Assembly: GCA_903825035.1 (NCBI GenBank)
Contig: CAIJYV010000022.1
Coordinates: 1 to 64,000, forward strand
Origin: an uncultured Actinomycetes bacterium
GTDB lineage: Bacteria > Actinomycetota > Acidimicrobiia > Acidimicrobiales > RAAP-2
Direction of reading: 5' to 3'
DNA: 64,000 nucleotides
Shown: positions 8,313-16,987 of the stretch, piece by piece
Layout of the letters: the number at the start of each line of letters is the position of its first letter
Numbering within the stretch: position 1 is the stretch's first letter
Notes under the pieces: model-generated
The model's database searches: none
Seen by the model: only the letters and a program-made list of their open reading frames with translations
Told to the model about the DNA's origin: nothing
Position numbers and translations under genes: made by a program

Positions 8313-9353
8313 TCAAATACCCAGTGAAAAGTATTTGGCCCGCTGGATTACGTGAGCGGCTTTAAATGCCGAGGCCGCTCGTGACTTCTTGGGCTTTGTC
8401 GTAGTGGTGACCCCCTTATGGGAGGTGGTAGTTGTCGACTTTGGCCTGGTTGTTGTTGTTCCCTTGCGGGTCGTCGTCGTAGTTCCCCTGTGAGAGGTGG
8501 TGGTTGTCGATTTTGGCTTGGTAGTAGTCGTTGCCTTAGGTCGAGTCGTGGTAGTTACCTTCGGCTTGGTAGTAGTCGTTGCCTTAGGCCGAGTCGTTGT
8601 AGTTACCTTCGGCTTGGTAGTAGTCGTTGCCTTAGGTCTGGTTGTTGTAGTAGTTCGCGGACGAGTGGTCGTTGTAGCGCGTGGTCTCGTGGTCGTGGTT
8701 GTGGCCCGCGGGTGCGTGGTGGTTGTTGTCGCTCGAGGGTGCGTCGTCGTCGTTACCGAACCGGGATTCACAACTTCAAGTGCGAGTCCCGAAGCTTCAT
8801 AGTAGGAGAGCGACTGACTGGCGTTTGTGGCGGGGGTGTATGCCGTCCAAGCATTGTTACTTAATTTAAATACGAACTGGCGTCCAGTGATCAAGGTGCT
8901 CGAAATGGAAATTAAAATTGCGTGGGGGAAAGTGTTTAAAAAAGTTCCGCTCGCGTTTTTTCCGACGACGTCATATGCGAAGGCAACCGAACCGTATCCC
9001 TCCGGCGCGCTAGCAAGCGAGATTGCATTGAGAATTGCAATCTGAGAATGCGCAGCAAACGTCTTTGCGGGCACGTGTACCGTGACAGTTGCCATTGAGA
9101 TGTTGAAGGTCAAAGTAGTTGCGCTCGATCCAACAGCGTGAACACCCAAAACAGGAAGTCCGCTGAGCCCCCCAGAGCCACCACCTTCTCCTCCGCCGTA
9201 GCTGGTTCCTGCGGCTTCTGCTCGAACAGAGCCAACTAGTGGCAAAAGTGTTGCAGCTACAAATGCAATTAGTACGGTGAGAGAAAGTACATTGCGACGG
9301 CGATCCGCCCCAACAAAAGTGGGGATTCGCAAATTGGCAAAACAGGCTCTCAT
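8313..9353 (-). CDS. Secreted protein with Thr-rich PKxTTTT tandem repeats
   Basis: 346 residues. A signal peptide spans about residues 1-47 (hydrophobic core 22-40, Ala-x-Ala cut site). A Gly/Ser-rich linker (50-66) follows, then a beta-rich domain (about 67-198). Residues 200-322 are a low-complexity tail of 7-9-residue units of the type PKATTTTK / PKVTTTTR / PRATTTTTH. The tail ends in a short basic segment. Such Thr/Pro/Lys tails are frequent in Acidimicrobiia surface proteins and are good candidates for O-glycosylation or for spanning the wall. There is no LPxTG sorting signal. It is the first gene of the minus-strand envelope block and shares its upstream region with pstS2. Function unknown. 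Confidence 0.7.
   Translation of the reverse strand: MRACFANLRIPTFVGADRRRNVLSLTVLIAFVAATLLPLVGSVRAEAAGTSYGGGEGGGSGGLSGLPVLGVHAVGSSATTLTFNISMATVTVHVPAKTFAAHSQIAILNAISLASAPEGYGSVAFAYDVVGKNASGTFLNTFPHAILISISSTLITGRQFVFKLSNNAWTAYTPATNASQSLSYYEASGLALEVVNPGSVTTTTHPRATTTTTHPRATTTTTRPRATTTTRPRTTTTTRPKATTTTKPKVTTTTRPKATTTTKPKVTTTTRPKATTTTKPKSTTTTSHRGTTTTTRKGTTTTRPKSTTTTSHKGVTTTTKPKKSRAASAFKAAHVIQRAKYFSLGI
8388..8756 (-). repeat. Coding tandem repeat (24/48-bp units) for the Thr-rich tail
   Basis: The DNA for residues 200-322 of the secreted protein is a degenerate 24-bp tandem repeat. In 8510-8640 a 48-bp higher-order unit (PKATTTTK + PKVTTTTR) recurs almost unchanged. Near-identity there implies recent unit duplication and predicts length variation between strains. 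Confidence 0.8.
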
Positions 9354-9683
9354 AAGTAATGGTGAGAATAATGAGGGATAGGGAATTTGAGGCTACAAAT
9401 GGACAATTTTGAGGTGAAAAGAAGGTTAATAGTGAGTGACTATTTTGACCGTCCAATAACCAGAGCATTTACCTCTTTTCCGATTCAAAATTGAAAAGAC
9501 GCCACCAAATTTCGCCTCGAAGAAACTCATAAAAGTTAATCTCCACGCACCTGTGTTTTCACGGGCAGTTAACTTGCTCTTCGTAATGTCTTGCTCGTAT
9601 CGAAGCGGAAATGTCTGTCGGGAGACGCACGGAACCGCGGAGATTCACCACATTTCAACACTTTTCTATAGGAGGAAAGTTTA
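9354..9683. other. Divergent intergenic region between Thr-rich gene and pstS2
   Basis: A 330-bp AT-richer stretch without a plausible gene. It must hold the promoter for the minus-strand envelope block and the regulated promoter of pstS2. The pstS2 side has an 11-nt periodic TTCAC/TTAAC repeat over the -35 region. No RNA gene or terminator is apparent. Confidence 0.6.
9558..9589 (+). promoter_or_regulatory. Candidate PHO-box and -10 of pstS2-pstCAB
   Basis: TTCAC (9558) and TTAAC (9569), then weaker TTCGT (9580) and TTGCT (9591), recur exactly every 11 nt. That is the spacing of PhoP direct-repeat boxes in actinobacteria. A TANNNT box, TAATGT (9584-9589), follows without a -35 match 17 bp upstream, as expected for activator-dependent initiation. 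AGGAGG (9671-9676) then precedes ATG 9684. The motif assignment is inference from spacing. Confidence 0.4.
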
Positions 9684-11024
9684 ATGAAGAAGATGCTCAA
9701 GTCATCAGTTGCAGCTGCGGTTGCGCTAGTTGGCTTCGCAAGCGTTGCCGCTCCGGCATTCGCTACCACCACGACCAAAGTATCGTGCTACCCGCTGTAC
9801 CCAACCGGCAAGATCAAAGCCGCCAAGCTCACCGCTTGTTCAGTAACTGCTTCCACCACTGGCTCTGCACTTACCGACAGCGCAGCTACTTTCGGTGTGA
9901 ACCTTGGCCAGAACAGCTCATTGGACAGTGACCTCTCGATTCCTTCGGGCGTTTCATTGAACGCTGAGGGTTCGTCCTTCATTCAGCCTTTGGTTATGGC
10001 TCTTCAGAGTGGCTCGGGCAGCTCATACTGGAACCCAAGCAATGCTGTTTCCTGGAGCACCTACGCAGGTTCAGGATCAGGCACGGGCCGTACCAACGTG
10101 ACCAACGGAACCTCCGTAATCGGTTTCTCCGACCAGCCAATGACGACCTACAACAATGCAGGTACAGTTCCTACTGGCATCACCACCTCCGACTACGCGC
10201 AGATTCCTGCTGCTTTTGGTGGTGCGGTTGTTGGTTACGACCTGGGTTCAGGTTTGAACAACTTGAAGCTGTCGGCCTCAATCATTGCTGACATTTACAA
10301 TGGTGTCATCACTTCATGGGCGAACATCTCAATTGTCAACCTAAACGGTGGAAGCACCTCAAAGATTGGTAAGAAGCTTCTTGCTTTGCCAAGCGGTGTC
10401 AAGACCATCAAGGTTCTTGAGCGCAATGCTTCTTCAGGTACGACCTTTGCGTTTGTTGACTACCTCAACACTGCGAACTCAGGCTTGCCAACTGGAGTAA
10501 CCGGCCCTTCCGGGTCAGTAATGGGTACCAAGGGTTGGGGCGCATCCTTCACGGGTGAGGCCAACAATGGTGCCATGGCTAACGCTTTGACCACTACTCC
10601 TGGTGCAATCGGCTACGTGGAGTACAGCTACCTCTTGATTCCCGGTAACTCGGCAATCGACACCGCTCAGCTTCAAGACGCGGCGGGTGCTTACGTCAAG
10701 CCTTCAATCAAGACGATCCAGGCTGCCGCTACGGCTGCTGGCACGAACATCACCCCTGACAATTTCTCAGCGGTGTACCTGCCAGGTGCCGGCGTATGGC
10801 CATTCGCAACCTTTAGCTGGGCCATCATCAAGAAGGACCAGTCTGGACAGGCTGCCAAGGGTGAAGCTGCCGTGAAGTTCCTTGACTGGATGGTTCACTA
10901 TGGTCAGACCCAGGCTGCTGGTCAGGGCTTCATTGCCTTGCCAAACGCAATCAAGAACTACGACCGCAAGCAGCTCATGGCAGTTGTAAACGGCTCGCAG
11001 CACCTGTTGCTCCTGGCTAACTAG
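9684..11024 (+). CDS. pstS: Phosphate ABC transporter substrate-binding protein, PstS (operon copy)
   Basis: 446 residues, secreted, the phosphate-binding component of the Pst importer. The N-terminal signal peptide (MKKMLKSSVAAAVALVGFASVAAPAFA) would be cut after about residue 27. The binding motifs GSSFIQPL and RNASSGTTFAF correspond to those of the first copy, and the two proteins align along their whole length with no large indel. A strong AGGAGG lies upstream. The pstC start follows after 34 nt, so pstSCAB is one operon. Upstream repeats suggest PhoP-type induction under phosphate limitation. No phoU or phoRP gene is present in the window. Confidence 0.93.
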   Translation: MKKMLKSSVAAAVALVGFASVAAPAFATTTTKVSCYPLYPTGKIKAAKLTACSVTASTTGSALTDSAATFGVNLGQNSSLDSDLSIPSGVSLNAEGSSFIQPLVMALQSGSGSSYWNPSNAVSWSTYAGSGSGTGRTNVTNGTSVIGFSDQPMTTYNNAGTVPTGITTSDYAQIPAAFGGAVVGYDLGSGLNNLKLSASIIADIYNGVITSWANISIVNLNGGSTSKIGKKLLALPSGVKTIKVLERNASSGTTFAFVDYLNTANSGLPTGVTGPSGSVMGTKGWGASFTGEANNGAMANALTTTPGAIGYVEYSYLLIPGNSAIDTAQLQDAAGAYVKPSIKTIQAAATAAGTNITPDNFSAVYLPGAGVWPFATFSWAIIKKDQSGQAAKGEAAVKFLDWMVHYGQTQAAGQGFIALPNAIKNYDRKQLMAVVNGSQHLLLLAN

Positions 11025-11058
11025 TCAGACGGGGAATTTGGGCTTAGGATTAGTAGAA

Positions 11059-12021
11059 ATGACCACTAATACTGTTCAAGTTCCTAGATCGCGTCGCTTC
11101 GCGGTGGGTGACTCTAAGCCACCCACCGCTGAGCGTTCGTGGTACACCTACGTATTAGCTGCCGCCTGGATTTTGTTTCTCGGCGTTTCTGGCCTCTTCT
11201 TCTGGTCAATCGTGTCGAAGTCACTACCGGTGTGGCAAAAACAAGCTGGCACCATAATCACCGGTACCGGTTGGGGAGGGCCCTACGGTGGCCTTCCAAT
11301 GATCATCGGAACACTGCAAACCTCATTGATCGCTCTCGTAATCGCGGTGGTCGTCGGCCTGGGAACGGCCATTTCAATTGTGTTTTTAATTCCCGCACGG
11401 CTCCGCCTCATCACCGCCACAATTGTGGAACTGCTCGCCGCAATCCCCTCAATTGTTTACGGCGTGTGGGGCCTCTTGGTTCTCTCGCCTTGGATGCTCG
11501 CGCATTTCTACCCCTTCCTTGATTCGCTGGGACTTACTTTCTTGGGTAGCTCAAATATTGCGACCGGACCTTCGATTTTGCTCGCTTCAATAGTTCTCGC
11601 TGTAATGATCTTGCCAATTTTCGTTTCGATTACTCGTGAAGTAATTTCGGCTGTACCCCAGGACCTCATCGAGGCGAGCCTGTCGCTTGGCGCCACTCGC
11701 TGGCAGGTTATTTCGAAGACGGTCCTACCAACGGCCCGAATTGGAATTATGGGAGCGGCTTTCTTGGCCCTGGCGCGCGCGACAGGCGAAACAGTAGCTG
11801 TCGCACTTACCATTGGAACAATTTCGAAGGTGCAATGGCACTTCTTCTACCCAGGCACCACAATTGCTTCGTGGATTGCCACTGCTTTCGGAGAGGCCAA
11901 CTCCAACGATATTCAAGCCCTGATGGCTCTCGGAGTAATTTTGATGGTCATCAGTCTCGGGGTCTCTCTTATCAGTCGCTGGTTTATTGCTCGTCAAAGA
12001 AAGATTTTGGCCAAGGTATGA
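11059..12021 (+). CDS. pstC: Phosphate ABC transporter permease PstC
   Basis: 320-residue inner-membrane permease that pairs with PstA to form the phosphate channel. Six or so membrane helices are visible. The coupling-loop region reads EASLSLGATRWQVISKTVLPTA, the EAA motif of binding-protein-dependent permeases. The frame opens at 11038, but ATG 11059 (AGGA 10-13 nt upstream) gives the usual short N-terminus. The stop overlaps the pstA start as ATGA. Confidence 0.93.
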   Translation: MTTNTVQVPRSRRFAVGDSKPPTAERSWYTYVLAAAWILFLGVSGLFFWSIVSKSLPVWQKQAGTIITGTGWGGPYGGLPMIIGTLQTSLIALVIAVVVGLGTAISIVFLIPARLRLITATIVELLAAIPSIVYGVWGLLVLSPWMLAHFYPFLDSLGLTFLGSSNIATGPSILLASIVLAVMILPIFVSITREVISAVPQDLIEASLSLGATRWQVISKTVLPTARIGIMGAAFLALARATGETVAVALTIGTISKVQWHFFYPGTTIASWIATAFGEANSNDIQALMALGVILMVISLGVSLISRWFIARQRKILAKV

Positions 12022-12938
12022 CCGACCTGTTTACTACCATCACAACCAATGACGCTCTGCGCGCTGAAATTCAGGCAATTTCTCAACGTGGTCGCAACGC
12101 GCGTCTCATTCGTTCCCGTATCGTCATTACCCTGTGCGTAATTGCACTCGCGATAGCGGTAATTCCATTGGCGGCACTCTCTTGGGAAATTATTGTGAAG
12201 GGTTTGCCGGTAATCAAGGCGTCGTTCTTTACGCAACTCCCGCTGACTCCAAACTTGGTAAATCCCAACATGACCGGTGGCGTTTCTAACGCCATTGTCG
12301 GGTCGCTAGTTTTGGTTCTGTACTCATCCATTCTCTCAGTTCCCGTCGGTGTATTAACCGGTATTTACACGGCCGAGAATGAAAACCGAACCGCCTCACT
12401 GATTCGTTTGATGGCTCAAACCATGGCGGGCGCCCCTTCGATTTTGATGGGATTGTTTGCCTTTGCGCTGATCTGCCAGCAACTAGGTTTTGGCTACTCC
12501 GCACTGGCTGGTTCATTTGCCCTGGCCGTGCTTATGGTACCGGTCATTGTTGTCGCCACTGAAATTGCGGTGCGCAATGTGCCACAAACCCTGCGCGAGG
12601 CTGGCTTGGCCTTAGGGGCCAAGCCCCACAAAGTTTCGATGAAGATCGTTTTGCCGACGGCGCTATCGGGAATAGTTACCGGCTGTATCTTGGCGATTTC
12701 GCGTGCGGTTGGAGAAGCCGCCCCCGTGCTCTTCACAATTGGTGGCGCAACGCTCCTGAATTGGAAACCAACTGACCCCGTTTCGGCCCTGCCAATTTCG
12801 ATCTACATTGATGCAAAATCTCAGTGGCCGAGCCTCCGTGCCATGGTCTTTGGCATCGCTCTAGTCCTGCTTTTTGTTGTATTTATTGCCAGTTTTACTG
12901 CTCGCTTCCTGGTCGGACGCCAGCAGCGTAAGAGTTAG
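12018..12938 (+). CDS. pstA: Phosphate ABC transporter permease PstA
   Basis: 306-residue second permease subunit of the Pst importer. The true start is ATG 12018 in the ATGA overlap with pstC. The upstream open frame (from 11835) is the pstC gene read in another frame. The EAA loop is seen as [24 protein letters not shown], and REAAPVL-like sequence ([12 protein letters not shown]) follows as in other PstA proteins. It lies 16 nt before pstB. Confidence 0.93.
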   Translation: MTDLFTTITTNDALRAEIQAISQRGRNARLIRSRIVITLCVIALAIAVIPLAALSWEIIVKGLPVIKASFFTQLPLTPNLVNPNMTGGVSNAIVGSLVLVLYSSILSVPVGVLTGIYTAENENRTASLIRLMAQTMAGAPSILMGLFAFALICQQLGFGYSALAGSFALAVLMVPVIVVATEIAVRNVPQTLREAGLALGAKPHKVSMKIVLPTALSGIVTGCILAISRAVGEAAPVLFTIGGATLLNWKPTDPVSALPISIYIDAKSQWPSLRAMVFGIALVLLFVVFIASFTARFLVGRQQRKS

Positions 12939-12954
12939 CATTTGGGAGATAACC

Positions 12955-13779
<825 letters not shown>

Positions 13780-13871
13780 TTTAGAAGTTTTCACACTTCC
13801 AGCAGCCATAGGTTGCGGGCAGTTCTGCATAAGATAATGCTTGCGGATGCCAAATATGGTGTTCTTGCCCG

Positions 13872-13877
13872 TAGAGT
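13872..13877 (+). promoter_or_regulatory. Leaderless -10 box of the GH3 gene
   Basis: TAGAGT ends 6 nt before ATG 13884, and no Shine-Dalgarno sequence is present. This fits a leaderless transcript. Confidence 0.5.
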
Positions 13878-13883
13878 TGAAAT

Positions 13884-15098
13884 ATGGGTACTGACCTCGA
13901 CCACTCGGTGAAACTTCACTGGGGTGGATCACAGCCTCGAAGTAGCGGTATAAGGCGAAACCTTCCGGTGGTAGTTACACTTCTAATCCTTGGCCTGAGT
14001 GGGTTTGTAACGACTGCTAACGCCACTACCTCGACTACTTCCACAACAACTCAAGTGGCTCCTCACTGTGGTGCGCCCGTCTCGGTTGACTCACTTTCGG
14101 TAATGCAATTGGTCAGTCAACTCATCGTTCCAACGATTAACGCGACCTCAATCGGAGGCGCTTCTGTGATTTCGGCAGCAGGATATGCCGGAATTATGGT
14201 CTCGGGATCTCAGGCGCCCGCGAACTTTTCCTCCAAAGTTGCGCAGCTTCAAGCTGCGAGCTTGCTACAAGTCCCGCTCTATGTCATGACCGATGCCGAA
14301 GGTGGCGGCGTGATGCGACTCGCAAATAAGTTGCCGTCACTTCCGTGGGCCCAGACAATGGGGAAGTGGAGCACCTCTCGTGTGCAGAGCACAGCCTCGT
14401 CGCTCGGTGCCGCCCTGAAATCACTCGGGATAAATATGGACCTCGCCCCCGTGGCCGACGTAGATGGAAGAAGTCAATTTCCGAGTGCTCTCAATCCGGA
14501 TGGACTGCGAAGCTTCTCCGGGGACCCACGAACGGTCGGGAGAGACTCGGTGTCATTTGCGAAGGGCCTGATTTCGCATGGCGTGGTGCCGGCAGCAAAG
14601 CATTTCCCAGGCATTGGGTTTTCATCGAGAAATTCGGATTATGGTCCGGCAAAGACCAAGTCTTGGGCCGCTTTGCAGTTGAGTGGCCTCGTACCATTTC
14701 GTGCACTAATTTCGTCGAACATACCAGTGATCATGATGTCGAACAACTCGGTGCCTGGATTTACGAGTCTTCCTGCAAGTCTGTCGCCTGCTCTGTATTC
14801 TTACCTCCGAGATAGTTTGAATTTTTCTGGACTCACAATCACTGATTCGCTGTCGGCCGGCGCCATCAGTGCGCTTCACATTGGGCTATCGGAAGCTTCG
14901 GTTCAAGCTGTGATTGCTGGCGCCAATCTCGTTCTGCTCGGCAACTCATCAACTGTTGCCCAGGCGATGTCGAATGCAAACGCCGCAAGAGCTACTTTGA
15001 CATTGGCCGTACGCAGCGGAAGGCTTCCGCTTTCGGTTTTACGGAATTCGGCTCAAGCGGTGCTGAACGCTAAGCAATCTCAATTTTGCTCGAACTAG
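13884..15098 (+). CDS. Secreted glycoside hydrolase family 3 (beta-N-acetylhexosaminidase-like)
   Basis: 404 residues with an N-terminal membrane or signal segment (about 26-47) and a Thr/Ser linker, then a GH3 TIM-barrel. Family landmarks are TDAEGGGVMRL, KHFPGIG (239-245) and the nucleophile Asp321 in LTITDSLSAGAI. This is the NagZ-like branch, which removes GlcNAc from muropeptides or chitin-type glycans. The NagZ acid/base Asp-x-His dyad after KHFPG is replaced by Asp252-Tyr253. Such a change is seen in a group of actinobacterial relatives as I recall them, so the exact substrate is uncertain. The extracellular location would suit wall turnover. The gene has its own leaderless-type promoter and is not clearly linked to pst. 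Confidence 0.8.
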   Translation: MGTDLDHSVKLHWGGSQPRSSGIRRNLPVVVTLLILGLSGFVTTANATTSTTSTTTQVAPHCGAPVSVDSLSVMQLVSQLIVPTINATSIGGASVISAAGYAGIMVSGSQAPANFSSKVAQLQAASLLQVPLYVMTDAEGGGVMRLANKLPSLPWAQTMGKWSTSRVQSTASSLGAALKSLGINMDLAPVADVDGRSQFPSALNPDGLRSFSGDPRTVGRDSVSFAKGLISHGVVPAAKHFPGIGFSSRNSDYGPAKTKSWAALQLSGLVPFRALISSNIPVIMMSNNSVPGFTSLPASLSPALYSYLRDSLNFSGLTITDSLSAGAISALHIGLSEASVQAVIAGANLVLLGNSSTVAQAMSNANAARATLTLAVRSGRLPLSVLRNSAQAVLNAKQSQFCSN

Positions 15099-15229
15099 AG
15101 ATAATGCGGTGGAATTTCGGCGTCACTGCGTCGAGTGATGCGCAGCTGCTCTTGTAATCGCTGCACCTCGGCTCTCAAAGCGGCAATGGTAGCTTCGAGT
15201 TCCTCGGTAGTTGGCTGATCAGTACTCAC
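15095..15229 (-). CDS. Possible 44-residue coiled-coil protein
   Basis: A GTG start at 15229 opens a frame ending at TAG 15095-15097, overlapping the GH3 stop tail to tail by 4 nt. The product starts VSTDQPTTEELEATIAALRA and continues with a heptad-like EVQRLQEQL helix and a polar end. It is acidic, Leu-periodic and has codon use like neighbouring genes. No ribosome site at good distance is visible (AGGG abuts the GTG), so it may be leaderless or start elsewhere in the frame, which stays open upstream to about 15330. I do not recognise the family; the coiled coil suggests a dimerising or adaptor role. Confidence 0.45.
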   Translation of the reverse strand: MSTDQPTTEELEATIAALRAEVQRLQEQLRITRRSDAEIPPHYL

Positions 15230-15339
15230 CCCTAAATTTTCCCATAGTTGGGGCAAGAAACCAAAAGTTTTTCTCTTAAAATTGTCGGGTTTCTTGGCGG
15301 TAAGTGAAATTAGTTCCCATTTTTCACGCCTTTAGTAAT

Positions 15340-15345
15340 TAGCGT
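15340..15345 (+). promoter_or_regulatory. -10 box of the APC permease gene
   Basis: TAGCGT (TANNNT) predicts a start near 15352 and a leader of about 40 nt containing GGGAG before ATG 15392. No convincing -35 box. Confidence 0.35.
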
Positions 15346-15391
15346 TATGTGATTACCCCACAAGGGGGGATTAAAAAGCAAGGGAGACTTT

Positions 15392-16930
15392 ATGTCTGAC
15401 AAAGGTATGGGGACCCAAGACGATGCTCGTCTGAAGGACCTCGGATACAGCCCAGAATTGTCACGAGTGCTATCACTCTTTGACAACTTCTCGGTGGCCT
15501 TTAGTTATTTGAGCCCAATGGTGGGAATTTTCTCACTCTTTGGACTTGGTTTGGCCATGGGTGGTCCACGTTATATCTGGACCATGCCAGTTGTCGTTGG
15601 GTTTATGACCCTCGTCGCACTGGTCTTTGGTGAGCTTTCAAGCGAGTACCCACTTTCAGGTGCGCTCTACCAGTACGGTAAGTACAACGTGGGTGCACGC
15701 TACGGATGGTACGTCGGTTGGATCTACGGATTCGCCCTTCTCGCTACCGTGGCCTCGGTGGACTCAGGTGTAGTGGGCTACGTTACGGCTTTGAGCCATA
15801 ACTTGTTCAAGACGAACTGGGACCCTTCGAGTCACTGGACGATCTTCATTATTACCGGCGCGGTAATTCTGCTGTCGACTATTTTGAACTCAGTCGGAGC
15901 GAAGATCATGGGCCGTGTGGCATCCATTGGTGTGTACATCGAGACCATTGGTACATTCGGCGTATTCATTACGCTCTGGATCAAGGGTTTCCACCAGGGA
16001 TTTGGTTCAATTTTCACTACACAGCACGTTGAGCAGGGCTCCATGTTCGGTGGTCACTGGTTGACCGGCGCAGCATTGGTTGCTGTTCTCGCCAACGTCT
16101 ACATCTTCTTCGGATTCGAGTCCGCAGGTGACATCGCTGAAGAGACCGTGAACGCTGGCCGACAGGTGCCTCGCGCAATGCGCAATGCACTTCTATACGG
16201 TGGCATCGCCTCATTCGTCCTCGTCCTCGGTTTGCTCTTGGCAATTCCGAAGGGTGGCTTCGCTGCAGTCGCCGCCGGAGGCGCTGGTGTGATTTTGGCA
16301 ACCTTGCCAAGTGGCATTCAGGACGTCTTCTTGCTTATGATCATCATCGCCTTCTTCAGCTGTGGTACCGCTGTTCAGGGTGCTGGTGCTCGAGTGGCTT
16401 TTGGATTGGCTCGAGACGGCGGAGTTCCTTTTGCCGAAAAGGTTCGCAAAATTCACCCCAAGCACAAGACTCCAAGCAACGCAATTTGGGTGGGTGCAGT
16501 AGTGCCCTTCTTGTTCTTGTTGCTCGTACTGGTGAACCCATCAAAGAATGTGCACGTTCTGTGGTTTGACTACCCAGCCCACATCAATGCGTTGTACGCA
16601 TTAGTTTCATTTGCTACTTCGGGTATCTACCTGTCTTTCTTCCTCACCGTCTTCGGCGCGCTCATTGCTCGTCTACGCGGCTGGAAGCCTTCAGGTCAGT
16701 TCACCCTAGGCAAGTGGGGCATGCCCGTAACAATTACGGCAGCCGTGTACTTGTTCTTGATGTTGCTGAACATCGTCTGGCCAAGCTCGTTGGCGAGCGG
16801 CCGTGCCTATTTCAACTATGGCTGGATCACCTTGATGGTGATGTTCGTCATCTTTGTTCTTGGCGCACTGTACGAAGTACTTGCTCGTCCAGACCGCAAG
16901 ATTGCTGCACATCGCGTAGAGAAGAAGTAG
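15392..16930 (+). CDS. APC superfamily amino acid permease
   Basis: 512 residues with about 12 membrane helices. The N-terminal signature LKDLGYSPELSRVLSLFDNFSVAFSYLSP and the first-helix unwound segment mark the amino acid-polyamine-organocation superfamily, ACT/GabP-like branch. Substrates there include GABA, amino acids and choline, and cannot be chosen from sequence. GGGAG lies 6-10 nt before the ATG. It faces the glutamate dehydrogenase gene across a shared terminator, which is compatible with uptake of a glutamate-yielding amino acid but does not prove it. Confidence 0.85.
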   Translation: MSDKGMGTQDDARLKDLGYSPELSRVLSLFDNFSVAFSYLSPMVGIFSLFGLGLAMGGPRYIWTMPVVVGFMTLVALVFGELSSEYPLSGALYQYGKYNVGARYGWYVGWIYGFALLATVASVDSGVVGYVTALSHNLFKTNWDPSSHWTIFIITGAVILLSTILNSVGAKIMGRVASIGVYIETIGTFGVFITLWIKGFHQGFGSIFTTQHVEQGSMFGGHWLTGAALVAVLANVYIFFGFESAGDIAEETVNAGRQVPRAMRNALLYGGIASFVLVLGLLLAIPKGGFAAVAAGGAGVILATLPSGIQDVFLLMIIIAFFSCGTAVQGAGARVAFGLARDGGVPFAEKVRKIHPKHKTPSNAIWVGAVVPFLFLLLVLVNPSKNVHVLWFDYPAHINALYALVSFATSGIYLSFFLTVFGALIARLRGWKPSGQFTLGKWGMPVTITAAVYLFLMLLNIVWPSSLASGRAYFNYGWITLMVMFVIFVLGALYEVLARPDRKIAAHRVEKK

Positions 16931-16940
16931 TTCCAAACGA

Positions 16941-16980
16941 GAAAGCCCCCGAGCCTTCGGGCTCGGGGGCTTTCTGTTTT
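16941..16980. terminator. Bidirectional terminator between permease and glutamate dehydrogenase
   Basis: A perfect stem GAAAGCCCCCGAGC / GCTCGGGGGCTTTC with a CTTCGG tetraloop-type cap (16941-16974). T-rich on one side and A-rich on the other, so it serves both convergent genes. Confidence 0.9.
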
Positions 16981-16987
16981 CCCGTGA

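Noticed and set aside
8388-8756. CRISPR-like periodic repeat
   Set aside because: Units are 24/48 bp, contiguous without spacers, and encode an in-frame PKxTTTT protein tail.
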